A DNA stretch of 64,000 nt from Burkholderia sp. WAC0059 (GCF_002870125.1 NZ_PNEO01000015.1:62001-126000); one strand, 5' to 3'; counted from the stretch's first letter, positions 51,983 through 61,343 are shown. Program-made: numbers and translations. The notes: generated from the letters alone by a model not told the origin.

Positions 51983-52597
51983 TCAGGGCTTGTCCGCCGG
52001 GCGCATCCAGTCGCGCCAGCCGTCGAGGCCGAGTTCGCGCAGCGTTTGCTGATTGCGTTCGTAGATGTCGGCGGCGTCGGGAAACGCCTCGACCGCGCGC
52101 TCGATGCTGGCTTCGCGCAGCAGATGCAGGATCGGGTACGGCGCGCGGTTCGTGTAGTTCTCGATGTCGTCGGGCGCGGTGCCCGCGAATTGATAGCGCG
52201 GGTGGAAGCTCGCGATCTGCAGCGTGCCTTCGAGGCCCAGTTGCCCGAGCAGCCGGTCGGCGAAATGCAGGCAGTCGTTGAAGTCGGGGAAGTCCGCGAG
52301 CGCGCGCGGCAGGATCAGCAGCGTCGTGTCGAGGTCGGCCGCGTCGGCCTGTTGGAGCCGGCGCAATTCCGCTTCGAGATCGGTCAGCACGCCGGGCAGG
52401 TCGGTCGCGTCGCTGACCGCATAGCGGATCTGGTTCTTCACGTACACGCCTTTCGCGAACGGACACAGGTTCAGGCCGATCACGGCGCGTTCGAGCCAGT
52501 GGCGGGTCGCGCGGACGATCTCGCCGTCGGCGGCGTCGACCGTGCCGTCGCGCGAACCGTCGTTTTCGTCTTCAGGCATCGTCGTGCTCGTCGTCAT
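51983..52597 (-). CDS. DUF1415 family protein
   Basis: 204 residues. CPFAKGVYVKNQIRY near 44-58 and SFHPRYQFAGTAPDDIENYTNRAPYP (spread over 125-152) are hallmarks of DUF1415, a conserved family without a known function. It overlaps the TetR gene stop by four bases (ATGA), so the two are co-expressed on the minus strand. Cytoplasmic. Confidence 0.9.
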   Translation of the reverse strand: MTTSTTMPEDENDGSRDGTVDAADGEIVRATRHWLERAVIGLNLCPFAKGVYVKNQIRYAVSDATDLPGVLTDLEAELRRLQQADAADLDTTLLILPRALADFPDFNDCLHFADRLLGQLGLEGTLQIASFHPRYQFAGTAPDDIENYTNRAPYPILHLLREASIERAVEAFPDAADIYERNQQTLRELGLDGWRDWMRPADKP

Positions 52598-53250
52598 TGC
52601 GGCCGCTTGCCGGCTTCGTCGCCGGCAAGCGCGTTTTCGCAGGCATCGGCGATCAGCCGCGCGGCGACGGCCGGCGCCGCGAGAATCGGGCCGCTGCCGG
52701 GCCCGCAGGTCTGGCTCGCCGCGTAGACCCCTTCGATCAGCAGCAGCAACGCCTGCGCGAGCGCGGCCGGCGCCGCGGCGCCGGCCGCGTCGGCGAGCGC
52801 TTCGAGCCGCGCAGCGAGGCGCGCCTTGTTGTCGGCCACGAGGCGGCGCACCGGGTGCGCCGCGTCCGGAAACTCCGTCGCGACGTTCGCGAACGGGCAG
52901 CCGCGGTAGTCGGCGGCGGACGCCCGCTGCACGAGGTCCGCGAAATACTGGTTGAGCTGCCTGACCGGCTCGCCCGGATGCTTCGCGACGCTGGTCTCGA
53001 GGCGCTCGAAGAACCGTTGGTCGGCGCGCTTCAGATACGCGGCGACCAACGCGTCTTTCGACGAGAATTGCCGGTACAGGCTCATCTTGTTGACGCCGGC
53101 CAGCTCGACGACGGCATCGACGCCGACCGCGCGCACGCCTTCCCGGTAGAAAAGCTGATCCGCGGCGCGCAGCAGATGTTCCTGCGCGCGCGCGCCGGCG
53201 GCGGTGACGCGGCGCGCGCCGGGCGCCGGGGTGTCGTCGTGGGTGGTCAT
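52594..53250 (-). CDS. TetR family transcriptional regulator
   Basis: 218 residues: helix-turn-helix near 22-70 (VRAVGVDAVVELAGVNKMSLYRQFSSKDAL region) and a C-terminal ligand-binding half with GCPFANVATEFPDAAHPVR near 115. The first gene of a two-gene unit with DUF1415, divergent from an MFS gene whose promoter contains a perfect dyad. Expected to repress that carrier until an effector binds. Confidence 0.9.
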   Translation of the reverse strand: MTTHDDTPAPGARRVTAAGARAQEHLLRAADQLFYREGVRAVGVDAVVELAGVNKMSLYRQFSSKDALVAAYLKRADQRFFERLETSVAKHPGEPVRQLNQYFADLVQRASAADYRGCPFANVATEFPDAAHPVRRLVADNKARLAARLEALADAAGAAAPAALAQALLLLIEGVYAASQTCGPGSGPILAAPAVAARLIADACENALAGDEAGKRPQ

Positions 53251-53281
53251 GGGGGCTGCGGGTTCGAAAAGGACGGAACGC

Positions 53282-53310
53282 TTGACATGTTACCGAGCGG
53301 TAACTACTAT
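53282..53310 (+). promoter_or_regulatory. Promoter with an embedded TetR operator
   Basis: TTGACA (53282-53287), spacer of exactly 17 bases, TACTAT (53305-53310). The spacer contains the perfect dyad GTTACCG-AG-CGGTAAC (53289-53304). A related half-conserved copy (TGTTACCGGGTAGTCACA) lies at 53323-53340. Repressor bound here would exclude RNA polymerase from the MFS promoter. Confidence 0.8.
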
Positions 53311-53393
53311 CGCAACTCCATTTGTTACCGGGTAGTCACAATAGACAACCCCCACCGCGACGCGCGTCGGCGCCGGTGTAGCGGAGAGTATCG

Positions 53394-54677
53394 ATGAACT
53401 GGGCGGTGAGGACGATCGGCGGGCGGTTCCACTACGGCTGGCTCGTGGTGGCGGTGGTGTTCCTCGTGCTGCTGGCGGCGGCCGGCACGCGGGCGACGCC
53501 GAGCGTGATGATGCTGCCGCTCGAGCATCAATTCGGCTGGAGCCGCGCGACGATCTCGCTCGCCATCTCCGTCAACATCGCACTCTACGGCCTCATGGGT
53601 CCGTTCGCGGCGGCGGCGATGCAGCGCTTCGGCGTGCGGCCGACCGTGCTCGCGGCGCTCGGCCTCGTGGCCGTGGGCGTCGCATTCTCGGCGCTCATGC
53701 GCCACCCGTGGCAGATGATCCTGATCTGGGGCGTGCTGGTCGGCGGCGCCACGGGCGTCGCGGCGCTTTCGCTTTCGGCGACGGTGGTGACGCGCTGGTT
53801 CACGACGCACCGCGGTCTCGCGATGGGCATTCTCACGGCGAGTTCGGCCACGGGCCAACTCGTGTTCCTGCCGTTGCTCGCCGCGATCGTGCAGAAGTAC
53901 GGCTGGCAGGCCGTGGTGCTCGTCGTGGCCGCCGCCGCCGCGCTGGTGCTGCCGCTCGTCGCGCTGCTGCTGCCCGAGCGGCCGCACGACGTCCGGCAGC
54001 GCCGGTACGGCGAGGCGCACGACGCGCCGCCGGCGTCGCCCGAGCCGCAGGGCAACCCGCTGGCGATCGCCTTCGGCGCGCTGTTTTCGTCGATCCGCCA
54101 GCGCGACTTCTGGCTGCTCTTCTTCAGCTTTTTCATCTGCGGCGCGAGCACCAACGGCTACATCGGCACGCACCTGATCGCGATGTGCAGCGACCACGGC
54201 CTGAGCGAAGTGCAGGGCGCCTCGCTGCTCGCGACGATGGGCGTTTTCGACCTGTTCGGCACCACGCTCTCGGGCTGGCTCTCGGACCGGTTCAACAGCC
54301 GCGTGCTGCTGTGCTGGTATTACGGGCTGCGCGGGCTCTCGCTGATCTACCTGCCGCATGCCTTCGGCATCGACTTCTTCGGCCTGCCGATCTTCGCGGT
54401 GTTCTACGGGCTCGACTGGATCGCGACCGTGCCGCCGACGGTGCGGCTCACCGCCGACGTCTTCGGCAAGGAGCGCGCGCCCATCGTGTTCGGCTGGATC
54501 GTGGCGGGCCACCAGTTGGGCGCCGCGTTCGCGGCGTTCGGCGCGGGGCTGCTGCGCGCGAGCCTCGGCACCTATACGGTGGCGTCGATGATCTCGGGCG
54601 GCCTGTGTCTCGTCGGGGCGCTGCTCGTGCTGCGGATCAATCGCGGTTCGCGCGTCGCGTCCGAACAGGCGGCCTGA
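53394..54677 (+). CDS. MFS transporter (TetR-controlled)
   Basis: 427 residues with twelve predicted helices; FHYGWLVVAVVFLVLLAAAGTRATPSV region at the N-terminus, LFFSFFICGASTNGYIGTHL near 240 and the loop motif GWLSDRFNSRVLLCW near 295. It resembles the oxalate/formate-antiporter-like and monocarboxylate-type MFS group. Controlled by the divergent TetR protein through the operator in its promoter. Whether it imports an acid or exports a toxic compound is not clear; the TetR link favours efflux. Confidence 0.85.
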   Translation: MNWAVRTIGGRFHYGWLVVAVVFLVLLAAAGTRATPSVMMLPLEHQFGWSRATISLAISVNIALYGLMGPFAAAAMQRFGVRPTVLAALGLVAVGVAFSALMRHPWQMILIWGVLVGGATGVAALSLSATVVTRWFTTHRGLAMGILTASSATGQLVFLPLLAAIVQKYGWQAVVLVVAAAAALVLPLVALLLPERPHDVRQRRYGEAHDAPPASPEPQGNPLAIAFGALFSSIRQRDFWLLFFSFFICGASTNGYIGTHLIAMCSDHGLSEVQGASLLATMGVFDLFGTTLSGWLSDRFNSRVLLCWYYGLRGLSLIYLPHAFGIDFFGLPIFAVFYGLDWIATVPPTVRLTADVFGKERAPIVFGWIVAGHQLGAAFAAFGAGLLRASLGTYTVASMISGGLCLVGALLVLRINRGSRVASEQAA

Positions 54678-54796
54678 CGCGCGTCGCGCCGCGCGCGGCA
54701 CGGCTTCGCGCCGCGATTCTGCGTGTTTCACATTGGCCGGTTATGCTATGCGCCCGGGCATTCCGCCCGCTATCTATCAGAAGAGAGACGCGCATC

Positions 54797-55396
54797 ATGC
54801 ACAAACCCGCTCCCACCGTCGTCCCCATTCATGAGCTGATCGCCGGTCGCTGGAGCCCGCGCGCGTACTCGAACGAGCCGGTCGGCCGCGACGCGATTCG
54901 CGCGGTGCTCGAGGCGGCGCGCTGGGCGCCGTCCGCCTACAACATGCAGCCGTGGCGCTTCATCGTGTTCGACCGCTCGAGCGACGAGACCGCGTTCAAG
55001 CGTGCGTTCGCGACGCTCGTGCCGTTCAATCAGCAATGGAACGCGCCGGCCTCGGTGCTGATCGCCGTGACGGCGCAGACGCTGACCGCGAAGGGCGAGC
55101 CGAACCGCACCGCGCAGTACGACACCGGCGCGGCCGCGATGGCGCTCGTGCTGCAGGCGCACGCGCTGGGGCTGGCCGCGCACGAGATGAGCGGCGTCGA
55201 CGTGAACGCGTTTCGCGCCGAGTTCGCGATTCCGGCCGACGTGGACGTACTCGCGATCATCTCGATCGGCCATTACGGCGACATCGAGAAGCTCGAACCG
55301 GTGCTGCGCGAGCGCGAGAAGTCCGAGCGCAGCCGCGCGCCGGTCGCGGAGATTGCCTACGAGGGCGGATGGAAAAAGCCGTTCGCGGGAGCCTGA
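54797..55396 (+). CDS. Nitroreductase family protein
   Basis: 199 residues of the FMN-dependent nitroreductase superfamily. Seen: RWSPRAYSNEPVGR near 18 (FMN phosphate contacts), APSAYNMQPWRFIVFDR near 45 and LAIISIGHYGDI near 155. NAD(P)H-dependent reduction of nitro compounds, quinones or flavin is expected. ATG 54797 is chosen; the long frame starting at 53708 crosses the MFS gene in another frame. 119 bases downstream of the MFS stop. Confidence 0.88.
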   Translation: MHKPAPTVVPIHELIAGRWSPRAYSNEPVGRDAIRAVLEAARWAPSAYNMQPWRFIVFDRSSDETAFKRAFATLVPFNQQWNAPASVLIAVTAQTLTAKGEPNRTAQYDTGAAAMALVLQAHALGLAAHEMSGVDVNAFRAEFAIPADVDVLAIISIGHYGDIEKLEPVLREREKSERSRAPVAEIAYEGGWKKPFAGA

Positions 55397-55580
55397 CGTC
55401 GTGCCGGCCGCTCGGGCGCTCGCGCGTCCTGGGGGCCGGCGCGCATGAGCGCGCGTGCCCGGCTGCGCTGTCGCGTCCGGGCGCGGCCGTTGCCGCGGGC
55501 CGCGCTTTCGTGATAAAAAGCCGCTCCTTTTCCGCTCCTTGCCCGGGTCCGCGCACGCGGTGTGCGGCGAGCCCCCTGCC

Positions 55581-56840
55581 ATGACCTCCTGCTGCGCGAT
55601 CGACTTCGGAACCTCCAATTCGGCGGTGGCCCTGCCCGCGGACGCCGGCAACGGGCTGCGGCTCGCGCCGGTCGAGGGCGCCCACCTGACGCTGCCGACG
55701 GCCGTGTTCTTCAATACCGACGAGCACACCCGCGCGTTCGGGCGGGCTGCGCTCGAGGCCTACGTCGACGGCTACGACGGGCGCCTGATGCGCTCGATGA
55801 AAAGCATCCTCGGCTCGCCGCTCGCGCAAAGCACGACCGATCTCGGCGACGGCAGCGCGATGCGCTACACCGGGATCATCGCGATCTTCCTCGAGCACCT
55901 GAAGCGCAGCGCCGAGGCCTGCGCGGGCGGACCGATCGCGCGCGCGGTGCTGGGCCGCCCGGTGTTCTTCGTCGACGACGATCCGCGCGCCGACGAACTC
56001 GCGCAGCGCCAGCTGGAAGACGCGGCGCGCTCGGTCGGATTCGGCGAGATCCAGTTCCAGTACGAGCCTATTGCGGCGGCGTTCGACTACGAGTCGCGGC
56101 TGAGCGCGGAAGGGCTCGTGCTCGTGGCCGACATCGGCGGCGGCACGTCGGACTTTTCGCTGGTCCGGGTCGGGCCGCAGCGCATGGGGCGCCTCGAACG
56201 CAAGGACGACGTGCTCGCCCATCACGGCGTGCACGTGGCGGGCACCGACTTCGACCGCCGCGTCGAGCTGGCGACGATCCTGCGCGAGCTCGGCTACCAG
56301 TCGCTCGATCCGGAGGGGCGCGAGGTGCCGAACCGGGTCTATTTCGATCTCGCGACCTGGCATCTGATCAACACGATCTACACGCCGAAGCGCGTGGCCG
56401 AGTTGCGGCTCATGCGCCATCTCTACCCCGATACGCGCCATCACGACCGGCTCATGCGCGTGGTCGAGCAGCGTTTCGGGCACGCGCTCACCGCGCGCGC
56501 GGAGGAGGCGAAGATCGGCGTGGCGGCGGGCGGCGAGACGCTGATCGATCTCGAGACCGTCGAGACCGGGCTGAGCCTCGCGTTCGACGAGGCGCAACTC
56601 GTCGAGGCGGGCCTCGAGGAAACCCGCCGCATCGTGCAGGCCGCGCGCGACACGGTGCAGGCGGCCGGCGTGGCGGCCGGCGACGTCGGCGCCTTGTACT
56701 TCACGGGCGGCTCGACGGGCCTTGTTTTCCTGACGCAGGCCATTGCTGCCGCGTTCGGCCACGCGCAGCCCGTGTTCGGCGATCGCCTCGCGAGCGTGGC
56801 GACGGGCCTCGGCATTCACGCCCGGCGGATTTTCGGCTGA
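55581..56840 (+). CDS. Hsp70-like protein (YegD-type)
   Basis: 419 residues, only the actin-like ATPase part of Hsp70 with no C-terminal peptide-binding domain. Nucleotide-binding motifs: CAIDFGTSNSAVALP at residue 5 (phosphate 1), VADIGGGTSDFSLVRV near 187 (phosphate 2) and YFTGGSTGLVFL near 375 (adenosine). YegD-like proteins are diverged chaperone relatives of uncertain role. Start ATG 55581; the earlier in-frame codons are not conserved in type. Confidence 0.88.
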   Translation: MTSCCAIDFGTSNSAVALPADAGNGLRLAPVEGAHLTLPTAVFFNTDEHTRAFGRAALEAYVDGYDGRLMRSMKSILGSPLAQSTTDLGDGSAMRYTGIIAIFLEHLKRSAEACAGGPIARAVLGRPVFFVDDDPRADELAQRQLEDAARSVGFGEIQFQYEPIAAAFDYESRLSAEGLVLVADIGGGTSDFSLVRVGPQRMGRLERKDDVLAHHGVHVAGTDFDRRVELATILRELGYQSLDPEGREVPNRVYFDLATWHLINTIYTPKRVAELRLMRHLYPDTRHHDRLMRVVEQRFGHALTARAEEAKIGVAAGGETLIDLETVETGLSLAFDEAQLVEAGLEETRRIVQAARDTVQAAGVAAGDVGALYFTGGSTGLVFLTQAIAAAFGHAQPVFGDRLASVATGLGIHARRIFG

Positions 56841-56926
56841 CGCCCGGGCGCGAAAAAACGCGCTGCGGCGCCAGACGACCGCTTTGCCGCCAAAAAGCTG
56901 GCTTGCCCGATTCCGGGCGGCCCAAC

Positions 56927-56965
56927 AAAAAACCCCATCTTCCGCGAGGAAGCATGGGGTTTTTC
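56927..56965. terminator. Bidirectional terminator after the cold-shock gene
   Basis: AACCCCAT (56931-56938) pairs with ATGGGGTT (56954-56961), with an A-run before and a T-run after. On the minus strand it ends the cold-shock transcript; on the plus strand it can end the Hsp70-like transcript. Confidence 0.8.
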
Positions 56966-57011
56966 CGGTAAGACGGGTCTCGCGCCCGGCAGGGCGCGAA
57001 GAGCGGGACGC

Positions 57012-57215
57012 TTACACCGGCTTGATGTTCGCGGCCTGCTTGCCCTTCGGGCCAGTCTTCACTTCGAACTGAACCTTCTGGTTTTCCTGCAGCGTCTTGA
57101 AGCCTTCAACGCGAATTTCAGAGAAATGCGCGAACAGATCTTCTCCGCCGCCGTCCGGGGTGATGAAGCCAAAGCCCTTTGCGTCATTGAACCACTTGAC
57201 GGTACCGGTTTCCAT
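57012..57215 (-). CDS. Cold-shock domain protein (CspA family)
   Basis: 67-residue RNA/DNA-binding beta-barrel acting as an RNA chaperone. RNP1 KGFGFI at 13-18 and RNP2 LFAHF at 27-31 are both intact, as is the start [12 protein letters not shown]. The gene has a good promoter (57363-57391) and a long leader of about 140 bases, as in cspA-type genes controlled by leader folding. Constitutive or cold-induced expression cannot be told from sequence. Confidence 0.95.
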   Translation of the reverse strand: METGTVKWFNDAKGFGFITPDGGGEDLFAHFSEIRVEGFKTLQENQKVQFEVKTGPKGKQAANIKPV

Positions 57216-57362
57216 ATTACTTTCCTAAAGATGAATTAAAGGGCCGAAGCCCAAAAGGTGTGCACGAAAATCAAGGAAGGGGGTAATAGGACCAGCCGGT
57301 GTACCGTTGATGGGCGACCACGAAGACCAATTCACACTCGCCACTTGAAATCCTGCCCGCAC

Positions 57363-57391
57363 GTTATACGGCTATTCGACAGGAAGGTCAA
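57363..57391 (-). promoter_or_regulatory. Promoter of the cold-shock gene and its long 5' leader
   Basis: Minus strand TTGACC (57391-57386), 17-base spacer, TATAAC (57368-57363): five of six matches in each hexamer. Predicted start near 57356 leaves about 140 bases of untranslated leader before the ATG at 57215. The rest of the 434-base gap up to the permease holds no gene I would defend. Confidence 0.75.
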
Positions 57392-57649
57392 CCGGGAGTC
57401 TCCCGGGTTGGTGTTTTTATCGTACGGTCGAATCTCCTGCGCCGCGTTTGTCATGGTGCCGACTTTTTTGCGGATCGGGCGAATTTTTGGCGACATCCCT
57501 CTGGTGCAGCCGTTAAACTACGCGCCGCGCGAGAGTTGCACCCACGAGGAGCGACGCTTGCGCGTGCAGGTGCTACCGCTGCGCGAATCCCGCCCGGCCA
57601 TCCATCAGACGGGAGGCGTGGTATCGCTGCTTTCGATACAGGAGATGAC

Positions 57650-59242
57650 GTGAAAAGTTCTATTCAACGGAACATCGGGCCGTTCGCGCTGATGTTCACC
57701 GGGCTCGGCTCGATTATCGGGTCGGGCTGGCTGGTCGGCGCCTGGCGGGCGGCCAAGATTGCCGGTCCCGCCGCCGTCTGCGCATGGGTGATCGGCGCGG
57801 TCGTGATTCTGGCCATCGCGCTGACCTACGCAGAACTCGGGGCGATGTTCCCGGAATCGGGCGGGATGGTGCGCTACGCGCGCTACTCGCACGGCGCGCT
57901 CGTGGGCTTCATCAGCGCCTGGGCCAACTGGATTGCCATCGTCTCGGTCATTCCGATCGAGGCCGAGGCGTCGATCCAGTACATGAGCACCTGGCCGTAC
58001 CCCTGGGCGCATGCGCTCTTCGTCAACGGATCGCTGACCACGACAGGGCTATTGCTGTCGGCGATACTCGTGATCATCTACTTCATGCTCAACTATTGGG
58101 GCGTGAAGCTGTTCGCGCATGCGAACGCCGGCATCACGGTCTTCAAGTTCGTGATTCCCGCCCTGACGATCGCGGGCCTCATGGGCACGAGCTTCCACCA
58201 CGAGAACTTCGGCGACGCCGGCTCGTTCGCGCCTTACGGCTGGTCGGCGGTGTTCACCGCCGTCGCGACGAGCGGCATCGTGTTCGCGTTCAACGGCTTC
58301 CAGAGCCCGATCAACCTCGCCGGCGAGGCGCGCAACCCGTCGCGCAGCGTGCCGTTCGCGGTGATCGGCTCGATCGTGATCGCGCTCGTCATCTACGTGC
58401 TGCTGCAGATCGCCTACATTGGCGCCGTCAGCCCCGCCGACGTGCTGAAGGGCTGGAACCAGTTCAACTTCAAGTCGCCGTTCGCGGAACTCGCCATCGC
58501 GCTGAACCTGAACTGGCTCGCCATCCTGCTCTACGTCGACGCGTTCGTGAGCCCGAGCGGCACCGGCACGACCTACATGGCGACGACCACGCGCATGATC
58601 TACGCGATGGAGCGCAACAACACGATGCCGAAGATCTTCGGCAACGTGCACCCGTTCTACGGCGTGCCGCGTCAGGCGATGTGGTTCAACCTCATCGTCT
58701 CGTTCGTGTTCCTGTTCTTTTTCCGCGGCTGGAGTTCGCTCGCGGCGGTCATCTCGGTGGCGACGGTGATCTCCTACCTGACCGGCCCGATCAGCCTGAT
58801 GGCGCTCAAGCGCGCGGCCACGGACCTCGATCGTCCGCTGCACGTGCCGGGCATGAAGATCATTGCGCCGTTCGCGTTCGTCTGCGCATCGCTGATCCTC
58901 TACTGGGCGAAGTGGCCGCTCACGGGCGAGATCATCCTGCTGATGGTCGTTGCGCTGCCCGTGTACTTCTACTTCCAGGGCAAGTCGGGCTGGACCGGCT
59001 GGGGCCGCGACCTGAAAGCCGCATGGTGGCTCATCGCCTACCTGCCCGGCATGGCGGTGCTCTCGCTGATCGGCAGCAAGCAGTTCGGCGGCAGCAACCT
59101 GATTCCGTACGGCTGGGACATGCTGGTCGTGGCCGTGTTCGCGCTCGTGTTCTATTACTGGGGCGTGCATTCGGGGTATCGCTCGGAATACCTCGAGGAA
59201 CGCGAAACGCACGACGAGATTCTCGAGGGTTTCGGCGCCTGA
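57650..59242 (+). CDS. APC superfamily amino acid permease
   Basis: 530 residues with about twelve to fourteen membrane helices. N-terminal GLGSIIGSGWLVGAWRAA near 17 is the substrate-binding GSG motif; FAFNGFQSPINLAGEARNPS near 215 and SPSGTGTTYMATTTRMIYAM near 300 are typical of the APC group close to aspartate:proton symporters. GTG start at 57650 follows AGGAGA. Likely a proton-coupled amino acid importer; specificity not assignable. Confidence 0.9.
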   Translation: MKSSIQRNIGPFALMFTGLGSIIGSGWLVGAWRAAKIAGPAAVCAWVIGAVVILAIALTYAELGAMFPESGGMVRYARYSHGALVGFISAWANWIAIVSVIPIEAEASIQYMSTWPYPWAHALFVNGSLTTTGLLLSAILVIIYFMLNYWGVKLFAHANAGITVFKFVIPALTIAGLMGTSFHHENFGDAGSFAPYGWSAVFTAVATSGIVFAFNGFQSPINLAGEARNPSRSVPFAVIGSIVIALVIYVLLQIAYIGAVSPADVLKGWNQFNFKSPFAELAIALNLNWLAILLYVDAFVSPSGTGTTYMATTTRMIYAMERNNTMPKIFGNVHPFYGVPRQAMWFNLIVSFVFLFFFRGWSSLAAVISVATVISYLTGPISLMALKRAATDLDRPLHVPGMKIIAPFAFVCASLILYWAKWPLTGEIILLMVVALPVYFYFQGKSGWTGWGRDLKAAWWLIAYLPGMAVLSLIGSKQFGGSNLIPYGWDMLVVAVFALVFYYWGVHSGYRSEYLEERETHDEILEGFGA

Positions 59243-59289
59243 TTTCGCGGCATCGGGCCTTCGGGTCCATGCCGGTTTTTCCGGCAGAA

Positions 59290-59331
59290 ACGAAAAAACC
59301 GCCTGAATGGTTTCGTTCAGGCGGTTTTTTT
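59290..59331. terminator. Intrinsic terminator, bidirectional
   Basis: 12-bp stem AAACCGCCTGAA / TTCAGGCGGTTT (59296-59307 with 59316-59327) with an 8-base loop, A-run before and T-run after. It sits between the convergent permease and dioxygenase genes and can serve both. Confidence 0.9.
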
Positions 59332-59369
59332 ACGCCTGCGTCCGGCGAGGCCGGCGGGCGGGCTCAAGT

Positions 59370-60170
59370 TCAGGTCGGCGCGCCGAACACGTAGTTCGTC
59401 ATTGCGAGCGCGCGCTGGTAGGTGCCGAGCGACTGTATGGTCAGCCCGTAGTCGTCGTCGGCCGCGCCGAGGGCCGCGAACACCGGCAGCAGATGCTCGT
59501 CGGTCGGATGCATCCATTGCGCATGCGGCGCGCGGCGGCGGTAGTCGAGCAGCGCGTCCAGGTCGCGCTCGCGCAGGCGGTCCTCGAACCAGCCGGTGAA
59601 TTCGGCGACGTGAGGGTCGGCGTCCTCGGGTCGCGCGGAGAAGTCGGCGGCGCGCAGATTGTGCGTGATCTGTCCGGACCCGATCACCATGACGCCCTCG
59701 TCGCGCAGCGCCCGCAACGCGCGGCCCAGCCGGAAGTGATGGGCCGCGTCGCCACGCGGCTGGATCGAGAGCTGCGCGACCGGTACGTCGGCGTCCGGGA
59801 ACATGAGCAGCATCGGCACCCACGCGCCGTGGTCGAGGCCGTGCGGTTCGGCATCGACGGCGAACCCCCCGGCGCCGAGCAGGGCGGCGGCGCGTTGCGC
59901 CACGTCGGGCGCGCCCGGCGCCGGATAGCGGATCTCGTACAGCGCGCGCGGAAATCCGTAGAAGTCGTGAATCGTCTCGGGCTCGCTGGCGGTACTGACC
60001 GCCGGCTGCAACGTGCCCCAGTGCGCGGACAGCATCAGCACGGCCTCCGGGCGTGGCAGCCGGGCGGACAACGCCGCGAAGCCGGCGGACGGCAGCGACG
60101 GATCGATCGGCAGCGTGGGCGCGCCGTGAGACAGAAAAAGGGCGGGCAGGCGGGTGGAAGTCTGGGGCAT
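59370..60170 (-). CDS. DODA-type extradiol aromatic ring-opening dioxygenase family
   Basis: 266 residues, similar to YgiD-like 4,5-DOPA extradiol dioxygenases. Metal-ligand histidines are visible: ALFLSHGAPTLPID near 12, MLSAHWG near 47 and the catalytic region HAQWMHPTDEHLLPVFAALGA near 218. GSGQITHNLRAAD near 170 is conserved in the family. Fe or Zn single-site enzyme. Native substrate in bacteria is unclear. Transcribed alone, convergent to the permease. Confidence 0.9.
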   Translation of the reverse strand: MPQTSTRLPALFLSHGAPTLPIDPSLPSAGFAALSARLPRPEAVLMLSAHWGTLQPAVSTASEPETIHDFYGFPRALYEIRYPAPGAPDVAQRAAALLGAGGFAVDAEPHGLDHGAWVPMLLMFPDADVPVAQLSIQPRGDAAHHFRLGRALRALRDEGVMVIGSGQITHNLRAADFSARPEDADPHVAEFTGWFEDRLRERDLDALLDYRRRAPHAQWMHPTDEHLLPVFAALGAADDDYGLTIQSLGTYQRALAMTNYVFGAPT

Positions 60171-60346
60171 GGCGGTCGGGCCGCGGCGTCGGCGGCCGGT
60201 TCGATTCGGTTCGACTGAACTATAGAGGCCGATTCGGACGAATTAAACGGGCACTTCCGGATTTGATTGCTTCGCCGTGGTTGGTAATGCCGAATATTCC
60301 GCGCGGCGGAGCCGCTCATCGCTCCACCGGTCGCGGCCGGCGAACT

Positions 60347-60952
60347 TCAGGCGTCGCCTTCGCCGCGCAGCCCCGGCCAGGCGGGCGCGCGCGCCGGCCC
60401 GAGCGCGAACAGGTCCAGCGCGCGCGCGATCGTGTGATCGACCATTTCGTCGATCGAGCCCGGCTGGTTGTAGAACGCGGGCAAGGGCGGGAAGATCACG
60501 CCGCCCATTTCGGTCACGGCCGTCATGTTGCGCAGATGGGCGAGGTTCAGCGGCGTTTCGCGCACGAGCAGCACGAGGCGGCGGCGTTCCTTGAGCGTCA
60601 CGTCGGCGGCGCGCGCGATCAGGTTGTCGGACAGGCCGTGCGCGATGCTGGCGAGCGTTTTCATCGAGCAGGGCGCGACGATCATGCCGTCGGTCGCGAA
60701 CGAGCCCGAGGCGATGCTCGCGCCGACGTCGCGCACCGAGTGGACGACGTCGGCGCGCGGATGGAGATCGTCTTTCGCGAGGCCCAGCTCGTGCCGGATG
60801 TTGAGCCAGCCGGCGGGCGAGATCAGCAGATGGGTCTCGATGCCGCCCTGGCGGCGCAGCAGGTCGAGCGCGCGCACGCCGTAGATCGCGCCCGTGGCGC
60901 CGGTGATCGCGACGATCAGCCGGCGCGGCTGGGCAGGGTTGGGCGGGCTCAC
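60347..60952 (-). CDS. ubiX: Flavin prenyltransferase
   Basis: Makes prenylated FMN from FMN and dimethylallyl phosphate, the cofactor for UbiD-type decarboxylases in ubiquinone synthesis. 201 residues. Seen: LIVAITGATGAIYGVRALDLL near 12 (in part), IASGSFATDGMIVAPCSMKTLASIA region near 80-103, and LVLLVRETPLNLAHLRNM near 125 with the substrate-binding Arg-Glu. Length and motifs match the family closely. Confidence 0.95.
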   Translation of the reverse strand: MSPPNPAQPRRLIVAITGATGAIYGVRALDLLRRQGGIETHLLISPAGWLNIRHELGLAKDDLHPRADVVHSVRDVGASIASGSFATDGMIVAPCSMKTLASIAHGLSDNLIARAADVTLKERRRLVLLVRETPLNLAHLRNMTAVTEMGGVIFPPLPAFYNQPGSIDEMVDHTIARALDLFALGPARAPAWPGLRGEGDA

Positions 60953-61031
60953 GGGCGGCGTCCCGGCGCGGGAGCGGGCAAGGCGGCGGAAGGCAAGGCG
61001 GGAGAAGCGGCGCGGCCGGAGGCCGGACGCG

Positions 61032-61343
61032 TCAAGCCGCGGCGAAGAGCGGCTGGAGTTCGCCGTTCTGGTACATCTCCATCATGATGTCCGAGCCGCC
61101 AACGAACTCGCCCTTCACGTAAAGCTGCGGGATGGTGGGCCAGTTCGAGAACGCCTTGATGCCCTGGCGGATCTCATCGTCCTCGAGCACGTTGACGGTT
61201 TTGAACTGGTCGACGCCGCAGGCCTTCAGGATCTGCACCGCGCGGCCCGAGAAGCCGCACATCGGAAATTGCGCGTTGCCCTTCATGAAGAGCACGACGG
61301 CGTTTTCGTCGACGATCTGCTTGATGCGCTGTTGAGTGTCCAT
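61032..61343 (-). CDS. grxD: Monothiol glutaredoxin, Grx4 family
   Basis: 103-residue thioredoxin-fold protein with the active site Cys29-Gly-Phe-Ser32, which binds a bridging [2Fe-2S] cluster with glutathione and takes part in iron-sulfur delivery. Glutathione-site motifs [19 protein letters not shown] near 67-85 are intact. Located next to prmC and prfA, a conserved betaproteobacterial neighbourhood. Confidence 0.96.
   Translation of the reverse strand: MDTQQRIKQIVDENAVVLFMKGNAQFPMCGFSGRAVQILKACGVDQFKTVNVLEDDEIRQGIKAFSNWPTIPQLYVKGEFVGGSDIMMEMYQNGELQPLFAAA

Noticed and set aside
53708..54796. Long extension of the nitroreductase frame through the MFS gene
   Set aside because: The MFS frame has clear membrane helices; the extension is Arg/Ala-rich shadow. 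The nitroreductase motifs begin only after 54797.
57258..57653. 131-codon plus-strand frame upstream of the permease
   Set aside because: It runs antisense to the cold-shock leader and promoter, has no RBS, and its composition is unlike neighbouring genes.
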